A DNA stretch of 14,909 nucleotides from contig DKYC01000072.1 in NCBI GenBank assembly GCA_002492295.1, forward strand, positions 7,848 to 22,756. The letters are read 5' to 3'. A model generated the notes under the pieces. It was not told where the DNA came from, ran no database searches, and saw nothing but the letters and a program-made list of their open reading frames with translations. Below, piece by piece: positions 7,587-14,909 of this stretch (its first letter is position 1; the number at the start of each line of letters is the position of its first letter). Position numbers and translations under genes: made by a program. The stretch comes from Lachnospiraceae bacterium UBA7110. GTDB lineage: Bacteria > Bacillota > Clostridia > Lachnospirales > Lachnospiraceae.

Positions 7587-9221
7587 ATGCCAATAACCGA
7601 CATTTTAGAGAGAAACTGTAAACTATACGGAAATGACATCTGTCTTGTGGAGATTAATCCGGAAATTAAGGAGACAAGGCGTGTCACATGGAAAGAGTAT
7701 GACCTGATAGAACCAAACCCTGTAACGCACTACCGCAGGGAAATTACATGGAGCGTGTTCAATGAAAAGGCAAACCGTTTTGCGAACCTTTTGATTGAAA
7801 GAGGCATTAAAAAGGATGACAAAGTAGCCATTCTTCTGATGAACTGCCTGGAATGGCTGCCGATTTATTTCGGTATTTTAAAGACAGGTGCGCTTGCTGT
7901 GCCGCTTAATTTCCGCTATGCCTCTGACGAGATTGAGTACTGCCTGAATTTGGCGGAAGTGGATGTACTTGTCTTTGGACCGGAGTTTATCGGGCGTGTC
8001 GAGGAGATTGCGGACAACATCAGCAAAAACCGGCTTCTGTTTTATGTGGGGGACAACTGTCCGAGTTTTGCGGAGGATTATACAAGCCTCACGCTAAACT
8101 GCTCCAGCCAGACGCCGATGATTCCATTGACTGATAAGGATAACGCGGCAATCTATTTTTCATCCGGTACAACAGGTTTTCCCAAGGCAATCCTGCACAA
8201 TCATGAGAGTCTGATGCATTCGTGCAAGGTGGAGCAGAAACACCACGGACAGACAAAACAGGATGTCTTTTTGTGTATACCGCCGCTTTACCATACGGGG
8301 GCAAAAATGCACTGGTTCGGCAGTTTCCTGGAGGGGGCAAAGGCGGTGCTCTTAAAGGGCACAAAGCCGGAGTTTATTTTAGATGCGGTTTCCAAGGAAA
8401 AGTGCACCATTGTGTGGCTTCTAGTGCCGTGGGCGCAGGATATTCTCGATGCAATTGACAGAGGCGACATTAAGCTTGAGGACTATGAGCTTTCGCAGTG
8501 GCGTCTGATGCATATCGGGGCGCAGCCTGTGCCGCAGAGTTTAATCCAGCGCTGGAAAAAGGTTTTCCCGCATCACCAGTACGACACTAATTATGGACTG
8601 AGCGAGTCAATCGGTCCGGGCTGCGTTCATCTGGGTGTGGAAAATATCCATAAGGTGGGTGCAATCGGAAAGGCGGGCTACGGCTGGGAGGTCAAAATCG
8701 TGGACGAAGCCGGCAATACGGTAAAGCGTGGCGAGGTAGGCGAGCTTGCGGTTAAGGGACCGGGGGTTATGACCTGCTATTACAATGATGAAAAGGCGAC
8801 CGCTGAGGTACTAAAGGACGGCTGGCTTTACACGGGCGATATGGCGCAGGAGGATGAGGACGGTTTTATTTTCCTTGTTGACCGCAAAAAGGATGTCGTT
8901 ATCAGCGGCGGGGAAAATATTTATCCCGTGCAGATTGAGGATTTTCTGCGCACCAATGACAAGATTAAGGATGTGGCTGTCATCGGCATTCCGGACAAAC
9001 GGCTTGGCGAGATTACGGCAGCGGTGATTGAGATTAAAGAAGGGATGGAAGCGACGGAGCAGGAAATCAACGATTACTGCATGAAGCTTCCCAAATATAA
9101 ACGCCCGCGGAAGCTGATTTTTGCGGAGATACCAAGGAACCCGACAGGCAAGATTGAAAAGCCGAAGCTTCGGAAAATGTACGGAGGGGAAAGTCTTGTG
9201 GCAGCCCAGAACAGAGGATAG
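7587..9221 (+). CDS. AMP-forming acyl/aryl-CoA ligase
   Basis: An ANL-superfamily enzyme of 544 residues that should activate a carboxylic acid with ATP and transfer it to coenzyme A in the cytoplasm. All core motifs are present: SSGTTGFPK at 192-200, YGLSES at 336-341, YTGD at 415-418, DRKKD at 432-436 followed by SGGENIYP, and PTGK with the C-terminal catalytic Lys at 522. The substrate (fatty, aromatic or other acid) cannot be read from the sequence. The N-terminal 30-65 region contains two similar segments, NPEIKETRRVTW and NPVTHYRREITW. The frame is open upstream to an ATG at 7500, but the ATG at 7587 has GCGAGGAG about 8 bases before it and is the likely start. The PocR gene begins 24 bases downstream, so an operon is likely; the ligase may make or consume a compound that pathway senses. 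Confidence 0.9.
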   Translation: MPITDILERNCKLYGNDICLVEINPEIKETRRVTWKEYDLIEPNPVTHYRREITWSVFNEKANRFANLLIERGIKKDDKVAILLMNCLEWLPIYFGILKTGALAVPLNFRYASDEIEYCLNLAEVDVLVFGPEFIGRVEEIADNISKNRLLFYVGDNCPSFAEDYTSLTLNCSSQTPMIPLTDKDNAAIYFSSGTTGFPKAILHNHESLMHSCKVEQKHHGQTKQDVFLCIPPLYHTGAKMHWFGSFLEGAKAVLLKGTKPEFILDAVSKEKCTIVWLLVPWAQDILDAIDRGDIKLEDYELSQWRLMHIGAQPVPQSLIQRWKKVFPHHQYDTNYGLSESIGPGCVHLGVENIHKVGAIGKAGYGWEVKIVDEAGNTVKRGEVGELAVKGPGVMTCYYNDEKATAEVLKDGWLYTGDMAQEDEDGFIFLVDRKKDVVISGGENIYPVQIEDFLRTNDKIKDVAVIGIPDKRLGEITAAVIEIKEGMEATEQEINDYCMKLPKYKRPRKLIFAEIPRNPTGKIEKPKLRKMYGGESLVAAQNRG

Positions 9222-9245
9222 CAGCGAAAACGGGGGTGAAAAGGC

Positions 9246-10499
9246 ATGAGGGGCATAAGGCTCACGGAACTGATAGACGTGAGAATCCTGCAGCGTATAC
9301 AGGACGCTTTCTCCGAGTTTACGGGAATGGCGGCGCTGATGACGGATGAGAAGGGTGTGCCTGTCACGAAAGGCAGCGGCTTTACGCATCTTTGCATGGA
9401 TCTTGTGCGTAAGAGCGAGAAAGGAAGCCACAGATGTGAGGAGTGTGACCGTAAGGGCGCAATCAATACATATGAGAGCGGAACGCCTGTTGTCTATACC
9501 TGCCACGCGGGACTGATTGATTACGCGGCTCCTGTTATGGTAAACGAATATATGATAGGAAGCGTTATCGGCGGTCAGGTACGCAAGGAACCGATGAACG
9601 AGGATCGGGAGCGCGCAATGGCGCGGGAGCTTGGAATTGATGAAGCGGTGTATTTGGAAGCGTCCAAAAAGATTCATTTGGTTGAAGAGGAACAGGTCAG
9701 AAAGGCGGCGAAGTTCCTGACGGAGCTTGCGGCGGTGCTTTCCGACATGGCTTATAAAAATTACATTGCGCTGCAAAACAGCATCAAGCTTGAAAAGATT
9801 TCAAGGAGCCAGACAAGCTACATGGTAAACATCTATTCGAACACGGAGAAGGCCATTTCGCTATGGATGGAGAGCGCAAAGCTTTCGCTGGAGAACGGTG
9901 ACCGTGAGGCGATGGCAAGCTCCTTGGAGGTGCTGATTAAGAATGGCAGGGAAATCCTGACAGCGTTTGGCAATATGGTAGAGTATGCGCAAATGACGGA
10001 CAGTGGGATTTCGCTGAAGGAATCAACATATAATCTCAAACATATTATCAATGATTCGATTAAATTACAGCGGAATGCGATAAAGGAAAAAGGAAACAGA
10101 GTGCAAATAAAAACTTCAGACGATATGTCTGTATCCTTTTTTGGCGACATGGGGAGGCTGAAGCAGCTGATGTCAACCCTGATTAAAATCGGAAACACTT
10201 TTATGAGGGACGGCATTATCGAAATTCATGCGCACGCCAAGAAGGTTGATTATGCGGATATGCTTGTGATTGAAGTAAGGGATAGTGCAAGTGAAATGCA
10301 GGAGGATATCATTACAAGCCTGGACAAATACATGCTGCATGTGAATATGGGTCTGCTAAACTGCACGGAGGAGGAGGAGAAGGAACTTTTTATTTTAAGG
10401 ATGCTTGTTGAACAGCTATCCGGAAGAATTGTTTTTGAGTCCATGCCTGACGGCGGGACGTTGACAAGGGTAATTGTACCTCAATTGGAAATGAAATAA
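9246..10499 (+). CDS. PocR-domain sensor with degenerate histidine-kinase region
   Basis: A soluble 417-residue regulator. Residues about 5-165 are a PocR ligand-binding domain with C50, C64, C67 and C86 (SHRCEEC, YTCHAGLIDYAAP, IGSVIGGQV). In known proteins this domain senses simple hydrocarbon derivatives such as 1,2-propanediol. A helical segment (about 170-260) takes the place of a dimerisation/phosphotransfer domain but has no recognisable phospho-accepting His. Residues about 265-417 resemble a HATPase domain (GRLKQLMSTLI, LRMLVEQLSGRIVFES, GGTLTRVIVP), yet the N box lacks its Asn and the G1 box DxGxG reads D346-S-A-S-E. ATP binding and kinase activity are therefore doubtful; it may signal by protein contact. 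The ATG at 9246 follows GGGGGTG. A GGDEF-EAL gene starts 14 bases after the stop, suggesting a partner. PocR is secure, the pseudokinase reading less so. Confidence 0.82.
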   Translation: MRGIRLTELIDVRILQRIQDAFSEFTGMAALMTDEKGVPVTKGSGFTHLCMDLVRKSEKGSHRCEECDRKGAINTYESGTPVVYTCHAGLIDYAAPVMVNEYMIGSVIGGQVRKEPMNEDRERAMARELGIDEAVYLEASKKIHLVEEEQVRKAAKFLTELAAVLSDMAYKNYIALQNSIKLEKISRSQTSYMVNIYSNTEKAISLWMESAKLSLENGDREAMASSLEVLIKNGREILTAFGNMVEYAQMTDSGISLKESTYNLKHIINDSIKLQRNAIKEKGNRVQIKTSDDMSVSFFGDMGRLKQLMSTLIKIGNTFMRDGIIEIHAHAKKVDYADMLVIEVRDSASEMQEDIITSLDKYMLHVNMGLLNCTEEEEKELFILRMLVEQLSGRIVFESMPDGGTLTRVIVPQLEMK

Positions 10500-10513
10500 A
10501 TGAGGTGTTTCAT

Positions 10514-12172
10514 ATGAAGTTGGATTCAAAAAAATATGCGGATGCGATGGATCGGTTTCACTTACTGATTGCAAATGTCTGTGAGCTGGATTCTCCCGAA
10601 ATTGGGCATGCGCTTGATGGGATATGCCGGGTTTTACGCGTGGCAAAGATTACGATGAAATGCTATGATGCCATAAGCCTTGAGAAGCGGAATAAAGGAA
10701 TTGAGTATATTCCGTATCAGGGGGAGGAGCCTGACGAAGCTTCGGTTTACATAAAACGTGAAAGCACGGACAGGGGAAATGTGGTTATCTATCGGTTTTA
10801 TAAGATAAATGACGGTAAGGAGTGGGATGAAGAGGAACTGGAGAAAATTCATGTTTTGCAGACGTGCCTGTTTGCCTACAACGCAAGGGTGCGGCTTGCG
10901 CAGATTGCGGACCAGTTCACGTTCCACGATACACAGCTTGGCATGTATAATTTAAACTTCTTTATGAAACACGTGGGGACGCTGATGCTCAATGGTGTTG
11001 TGGGGCGGTATGCGGTATGTTATTTTAACCTGAAACATTTTTCCGTCGTAAACCAGCGTTTTGGCAGGGAGAGGGGCACCAAGATCATGGTGGCTTACAT
11101 TGAACGGCTTGAGGCGCTTTTGGACCATACGGAGCTTGTGTGCAGGGTTGGCGGTGACAATTTTATCGTGCTGTTTTTAAAGGAAAAGCTGGACGCGGTA
11201 AGCAGGCACATGGAGGGAATTGAGCTGGGCACGGACGAGGCTGGCGAGAGTGCGTTTGTGTCCGCGGTGGCGGGATACTATATGGTGGATGACACGGTCA
11301 AGTATCCGTCAGACCTTATGGACAGGGCAAATGTCGCATTGAATGTGGCAAAGCACAGTAAGACAACCGACAGGATTTTTTACAATGACGCGTTGATTGC
11401 GTTTTCCAATGAGCGCAAGCGGATTGAGACGATTTTTCCGGATGCCATGCGCAATGAGGAATTTAAAGTCTATTATCAGCCAAAGGTTTTTATGAAGGAT
11501 TATAAGCTTAAGGGAGCCGAGGCACTCTGCCGCTGGTACCATGATGACCAGATTGTGCCGCCCGACAGGTTTATTCCCGTGCTTGAGCAAAGCAAAGACA
11601 TCTGCGAGCTGGATTTTTACATGCTGAATCATGTGTGCGCGGACATACGGCGTTGGCTGGACGAGGGAAGGCGCGTCGTGAAGGTGTCGGTAAACCTTTC
11701 AAGGTGCCATATGGGCAACAGCCACCTGCTGCAGAATATTCTTGACATTATCGACAGTTACAATGTTCCGCACGAGTACATAGAGATTGAGCTTACCGAG
11801 ACGACGACCGACGTCAGCTTTAATGAATTAAAGGATGTGGTAAACGGTCTGCGGGAGCATGGAATCAGCACGTCGGTGGATGACTTTGGCGTGGGGTATT
11901 CATCCTTTAATTTAATCCGGGAAATTCCCTGGAATGTCATTAAGATTGATAAGAGTTTTCTGCATGATGAGGGAACCGGACTGTCCAGCAAAAACCGTGC
12001 CATGCTGAAATATGTTATCGCTATTGCGCAGGAACTGGGAATGGTGACGATTTGCGAGGGAGTGGAAACTTTGGAGCAGGTTCGGCTTTTAAAGGAATAC
12101 GGCTGTTTTATGGCGCAGGGATTTTATTTTGACAGACCGCTGCCGCGGGAGCGGTTTGAGGAAAAACTTTGA
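10514..12172 (+). CDS. GAF-like-GGDEF(degenerate)-EAL c-di-GMP phosphodiesterase
   Basis: A soluble 552-residue protein predicted to degrade cyclic di-GMP. Residues 1-130 look like a GAF-type sensor ending in a helix. The GGDEF domain (about 135-290) is catalytically dead by sequence: GGDNF at 213-217, and the metal site LDIDxF has become FNLKHF. The EAL domain (about 300-550) is complete, with E336-A-L, Asn in VSVNLS, Glu in IELTET, both Asp in VDDFGVGYSS, Lys in VIKIDKSF, Glu in CEGVE and Gln in AQGFYF. The dead GGDEF may act as a GTP-binding regulatory domain, as in some relatives. A GTG at 10505 is in frame, but GAGGTG there is the ribosome site for the ATG at 10514. It closes the operon with the CoA ligase and PocR genes; the PocR protein may control it. 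Confidence 0.9.
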   Translation: MKLDSKKYADAMDRFHLLIANVCELDSPEIGHALDGICRVLRVAKITMKCYDAISLEKRNKGIEYIPYQGEEPDEASVYIKRESTDRGNVVIYRFYKINDGKEWDEEELEKIHVLQTCLFAYNARVRLAQIADQFTFHDTQLGMYNLNFFMKHVGTLMLNGVVGRYAVCYFNLKHFSVVNQRFGRERGTKIMVAYIERLEALLDHTELVCRVGGDNFIVLFLKEKLDAVSRHMEGIELGTDEAGESAFVSAVAGYYMVDDTVKYPSDLMDRANVALNVAKHSKTTDRIFYNDALIAFSNERKRIETIFPDAMRNEEFKVYYQPKVFMKDYKLKGAEALCRWYHDDQIVPPDRFIPVLEQSKDICELDFYMLNHVCADIRRWLDEGRRVVKVSVNLSRCHMGNSHLLQNILDIIDSYNVPHEYIEIELTETTTDVSFNELKDVVNGLREHGISTSVDDFGVGYSSFNLIREIPWNVIKIDKSFLHDEGTGLSSKNRAMLKYVIAIAQELGMVTICEGVETLEQVRLLKEYGCFMAQGFYFDRPLPRERFEEKL

Positions 12173-12178
12173 TATAAT
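12170..12178 (+). promoter_or_regulatory. Extended -10 promoter for rarA overlapping the EAL gene stop
   Basis: TGATATAAT combines a TGn extension with a perfect TATAAT (12173-12178), and the TG belongs to the upstream TGA stop codon. No -35 hexamer stands at the right distance, which extended -10 promoters tolerate. The predicted transcript would have a leader of only about 14 bases. Confidence 0.5.
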
Positions 12179-12198
12179 CATCACATGGGAGACCATAT

Positions 12199-13539
12199 AT
12201 GGACTTGTTTGAATACATGAGAAATACGGCAAAGGAGAAAGAGTCTCCGCTTGCATCACGAATGCGGCCTGCCACGCTCGATGAGGTGGTAGGTCAGTCG
12301 CATATTATCGGGAAAGACAAGCTTTTATACCGTGCAATCAAGGCGGATAAGCTTAGCTCAATTCTCTTTTACGGACCGCCGGGAACGGGAAAGACAACGC
12401 TTGCAAAGGTGATTGCGAATACGACAAGCGCAGAGTTTACGCAGATTAACGCGACCGTGGCGGGGAAAAAGGATATGGAGGAGGTTATTCAAAAGGCGAA
12501 GGATACGCTTGCGATGTATGCCAGGCGTACGATTTTGTTTATTGATGAAATCCACCGTTTTAATAAGGGGCAGCAGGATTATCTTCTTCCGTTTGTCGAG
12601 GACGGCACGATTATCCTGATTGGCGCGACAACGGAAAACCCATACTTTGAGGTAAACGGGGCGCTGATTTCGCGCTCTGTTATTTTTGAACTCAAGCCTT
12701 TGGAGCGGGAGGATATCAAGACGCTGCTCCGGCGTGCAGTCTATGACAGCGAGAAGGGCATGGGAAGCTTTGACGCGGACATCAGTGAGGATGCATTGGA
12801 TTTTTTGGCGGATTTATCGGGCGGGGATGCAAGACATGCGCTTAATGCCGTCGAGCTTGGTATTATGACAACCGAGAGAAGCGCCGACGGGAAAATCCAT
12901 ATCGATATCGGCGTGGCGCAGGAATGCATTCAAAAACGCCGTGTGCTTTATGACAAAAACGGCGACAGCCACTATGACACGATATCGGCATTTATCAAGA
13001 GCATGAGAGGTTCCGACCCGGACGCGGCGGTATACTATCTTGCGAAAATGCTTTATGCTGGAGAAGACGTGAAATTTATCGCAAGGCGCATTATGATTTG
13101 CGCGTCGGAGGATGTGGGAAACGCGGATCCGCAGGCGTTAAGCGTGGCGGTGAGCGCTTCGCTTGCGGTAGAGCGCATCGGTATGCCGGAGGCGCAGATT
13201 ATTCTGTCGCAGGCGGCGGTTTACGTGGCGTGTGCGCCAAAGAGCAATGCGGCGTGTAACGCAATTTTTGCGGCGGGTGAGGAAGTGAAAAAAAGCGGGA
13301 ACCTGCCGGTCCCGGTACATTTGCAGGATTCACATTACAAGGGGGCGGCAAAACTGGGGCGCGGGACGGGTTATAAATATGCCCATGATTATCCGAATCA
13401 TTATGTGGAGCAGCAGTATCTTCCGTATGAACTGAAAGGAGAGACCTATTACGAGCCGTCATGGAACGGGTATGAGGCAAAAATCAGGGAGCATATGAAG
13501 CGCATTAAGGAAGAGGCGAAAAAAATGCAGGACTGTTAA
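12199..13539 (+). CDS. rarA: Replication-associated recombination protein RarA (MgsA) AAA+ ATPase
   Basis: RarA is a homotetrameric AAA+ ATPase related to clamp loaders that acts at stalled replication forks and DNA ends. The 446-residue length is normal. Visible motifs are the RMRP and VGQSHIIG N-terminal signature, Walker A GPPGTGKT at 59-66, Walker B LFIDEIHRF with D116-E117, sensor 1 GATTENP near 142-148, Arg finger R159 in SRS, and sensor 2 GGDARHALN. The C-terminal half (KSMRGSDPDAAVYYLAKM, ARRIMICASEDVGNADP, SPACE-like acidic/basic tail YEAKIREHMK) is the RarA-specific oligomerisation part. The ATG at 12199 follows GGGAGA. It has its own promoter, so it is probably not tied to the c-di-GMP operon, though read-through is possible because no terminator separates them. 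Confidence 0.95.
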   Translation: MDLFEYMRNTAKEKESPLASRMRPATLDEVVGQSHIIGKDKLLYRAIKADKLSSILFYGPPGTGKTTLAKVIANTTSAEFTQINATVAGKKDMEEVIQKAKDTLAMYARRTILFIDEIHRFNKGQQDYLLPFVEDGTIILIGATTENPYFEVNGALISRSVIFELKPLEREDIKTLLRRAVYDSEKGMGSFDADISEDALDFLADLSGGDARHALNAVELGIMTTERSADGKIHIDIGVAQECIQKRRVLYDKNGDSHYDTISAFIKSMRGSDPDAAVYYLAKMLYAGEDVKFIARRIMICASEDVGNADPQALSVAVSASLAVERIGMPEAQIILSQAAVYVACAPKSNAACNAIFAAGEEVKKSGNLPVPVHLQDSHYKGAAKLGRGTGYKYAHDYPNHYVEQQYLPYELKGETYYEPSWNGYEAKIREHMKRIKEEAKKMQDC

Positions 13540-13553
13540 AACAGTTCCTGCAT
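13525..13553. terminator. Shared convergent hairpin holding both stop codons
   Basis: ATGCAGGACTGTT (13525-13537) pairs with AACAGTTCCTGCAT (13540-13553) with one bulged base and a minimal loop. On the minus strand the stem is followed by seven T, making a good terminator for the DUF4364 gene. On the plus strand the following ATTAAATATTT is a weak tract, so rarA termination is less sure. The rarA TAA (13537-13539) and the minus-strand TAA (13536-13538) overlap by two bases at the loop. Confidence 0.8.
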
Positions 13554-14051
13554 TAAATATTTGTAAATCTGCTGGTTTTTTTTGTACCATCCGTCGCAGA
13601 TGATTTCCGCCATTTCCTGCGTAGGGACAGAGAGTTTAATGCTGACAAGCGTAATGTTTTTTTCCTTTGCGGCAAGCTCTGCCTCAAATTCCCCGGATAC
13701 GGATTTGTAGTAGTTTGCCGTGATGGATGCCTCGTTTTTCAGCTCCAGATGTTTTTCGGAAAGGAACGTGTTGATTTCGTCCTGAATGGTGTCGCTGATA
13801 CGGTTTCCAAAGTAGGACAGCGTGCTTTGCCCCTCCGGGGTAATGGAGTAATACGTGCGGTTCATGGAGGTGTCAGCCTTAATCAGCTCCGTGTCAAGCA
13901 AATCCGAAATGACCTGTTGGAGCGTCATGTAGCTGGTGTATTCCTTTTCAAGGATAAAATCGCTGATTTGCGCGTTGGTCAGCTTAAACTTCACCTTGTC
14001 CAGCATGTACAGAACAATCAGTTTATAAAGCGTCAATGGATCCTGTGTCAT
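13536..14051 (-). CDS. DUF4364 family winged-helix protein
   Basis: A 171-residue cytoplasmic protein matching the DUF4364 family of clostridia by its opening DPLTLYKLIVLYMLDKVKF and the following LTNAQISDFILEKEY. Residues about 8-80 have the helix-turn-helix plus wing pattern of PadR/MarR-like regulators (TLQQVISDLLDTELI, TYYSITPEG). The remainder (about 85-171) is mixed helix and strand with no motif I recognise. No member has a function I can name with confidence; a DNA-binding role is inferred from the fold. The ATG at 14051 follows AAGGCAGGA, 15 bases after the malic enzyme stop, so the two genes form an operon. Its last codons form half of the convergent terminator hairpin. Confidence 0.86.
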   Translation of the reverse strand: MTQDPLTLYKLIVLYMLDKVKFKLTNAQISDFILEKEYTSYMTLQQVISDLLDTELIKADTSMNRTYYSITPEGQSTLSYFGNRISDTIQDEINTFLSEKHLELKNEASITANYYKSVSGEFEAELAAKEKNITLVSIKLSVPTQEMAEIICDGWYKKNQQIYKYLMQELF

Positions 14052-14066
14052 GAAAATTCCTGCCTT

Positions 14067-14909
14067 TCATCGTACGATGTGGGATTTTACCGCCTCTGCG
14101 ACAAGCTCTGCAACCTTTGGGTTGAATGCCTCAGGCATGATATTGTCTTCGCTTAATTCCTCGTCAGGCACAAGCCCGGCGATTGCATTTGCGGCTGCAA
14201 GCTTCATTTCCTCCGTAATCTGTGTGGCGCGGCCTTCAAGCGCACCCTTAAAGATACCGGGGAATGCGACTACGTTGTTGACCTGATTGGGAAAATCACT
14301 TCTTCCGGTGCCGACAACCCTTGCGCCTGCGGCTTTTGCCACATCCGGCATAATTTCCGGCGTCGGGTTCGCCATGGCGAACAGAATGCTGTCAGGCGCC
14401 ATGGATCTGACCATTTCCGGCGTCACGATGTTTGGCGCGGAAACGCCGACAAAAATGTCTGCGCCCTTTAAAGCGTCGGCAAGTGTTCCTGTTTCGTTTC
14501 CGGGGTTCGTGAGTTTTGCCATTTTTTCCTGCATCCAGTTGAGACCCTGTGTCGAGGTGGAAATAATGCCGACCTTATCGCACATAATTACATTAGTAAA
14601 GCCGTATGTGAGCAGCAGCTTTGTAATGGCAACACCGGCGCTTCCAGCGCCGTTTACGACAACCTTGCAGTGCTCCTTTTGTTTTTTTACGACCTTGAGC
14701 GCATTGATAATGCCTGCAAGAACGACAATCGCCGTTCCGTGCTGGTCGTCGTGAAATACGGGAATGTCGAGGATTTCCTTTAAACGTTCCTCAATCTCAA
14801 AGCAGCGCGGTGCGCTGATATCCTCAAGATTGATGCCGCCGTAGGCGGGTGCAAGCCATGTGACTGCCTTGATGATTTCTTCGGTGTCCTGTGTGTCAAG
14901 GCAGATGGG
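14067..14909 (-). CDS. Malic enzyme, NAD(P)-dependent (5' end missing)
   Basis: This enzyme oxidatively decarboxylates malate to pyruvate and CO2 with reduction of NAD or NADP. The frame is open to the right edge; 280 C-terminal residues are visible of a usual 380-410. Numbering from the window edge, the metal-binding E29-D30 (INLEDI), the FHDDQHGTA signature at 52-60 with metal Asp at 55, and the Rossmann loop GAGSAG at 87-92 are intact. Further motifs are KVGII, VGVSAPN, FAMANPTPEI, GTGRSDFPNQVNN and FPGIFKGAL. These place it in the short bacterial malic enzyme class; the cofactor choice is not decided here. An internal ATG at 14585 lies after the catalytic motifs and cannot be the true start. 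It heads an operon with the DUF4364 gene. Confidence 0.95.
   Translation of the reverse strand, partial: PICLDTQDTEEIIKAVTWLAPAYGGINLEDISAPRCFEIEERLKEILDIPVFHDDQHGTAIVVLAGIINALKVVKKQKEHCKVVVNGAGSAGVAITKLLLTYGFTNVIMCDKVGIISTSTQGLNWMQEKMAKLTNPGNETGTLADALKGADIFVGVSAPNIVTPEMVRSMAPDSILFAMANPTPEIMPDVAKAAGARVVGTGRSDFPNQVNNVVAFPGIFKGALEGRATQITEEMKLAAANAIAGLVPDEELSEDNIMPEAFNPKVAELVAEAVKSHIVR

Noticed and set aside
8811..9776. 321-codon open frame on the minus strand
   Set aside because: It spans the end of the CoA ligase and the start of the PocR gene in antisense and shows no domain.
10505..10513. GTG start for the second EAL protein
   Set aside because: The GTG is part of the GAGGTG ribosome site of the better ATG at 10514.
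1..14909. Mobile element, integrase, toxin-antitoxin or CRISPR system
   Set aside because: No transposase, integrase, terminal repeats, repeat-spacer array or short toxin-like gene pair was found; the genes look like chromosomal backbone plus signalling genes.

Overview
The window looks like the chromosome of an anaerobic, spore-forming Firmicute, most likely a Lachnospiraceae (Clostridium cluster XIVa) species. The pointers are a SpoVAD homologue, a DUF4364 protein paired with a malic enzyme, strong AGGAGG-type ribosome binding sites, TTGTCA/TATAAT-type promoters, and GC-moderate coding sequence with AT-rich intergenic gaps. The genus is inferred from protein character only. There are ten genes, two of them cut by the window edges. 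Coding density is high and no gene-free stretch exceeds about 180 bases. I see no mobile element, tRNA, rRNA or CRISPR array.

Layout from left to right: (1) the 3' part of an L-fucose/arabinose-isomerase-family gene, closed by a clear intrinsic terminator. (2) A two-gene cyclic-di-GMP unit behind a strong promoter: a FIST-GGDEF diguanylate cyclase, then a PAS-GGDEF-EAL protein with a degenerate GGDEF and a nearly intact EAL domain. (3) trpS with its own promoter and terminator. (4) A stand-alone spoVAD homologue. (5) A three-gene unit: an acyl/aryl-CoA ligase, a PocR-domain sensor fused to a histidine-kinase-like region that has lost its key residues, and a second GGDEF-EAL protein with a fully conserved EAL domain. 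(6) rarA, whose extended -10 promoter overlaps the previous stop codon. (7) On the minus strand, converging on rarA, a malic enzyme (cut by the right edge) followed by a DUF4364 winged-helix protein. The rarA and DUF4364 stop codons overlap inside one hairpin.

The main theme is cyclic-di-GMP signalling. One likely cyclase and two likely phosphodiesterases sit within 11 kb, each with a different cytoplasmic sensor module (FIST, PAS, GAF-like), plus a PocR pseudokinase translated next to one phosphodiesterase. None of these proteins shows a signal peptide or membrane segment, so all appear to sense intracellular cues. The PocR founding member responds to 1,2-propanediol, an end product of fucose fermentation, so the fucose-isomerase-like gene at the left edge makes a metabolite-to-c-di-GMP link worth testing. 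That link is inference. The CoA ligase-PocR-EAL operon is the most novel-looking piece of the window.
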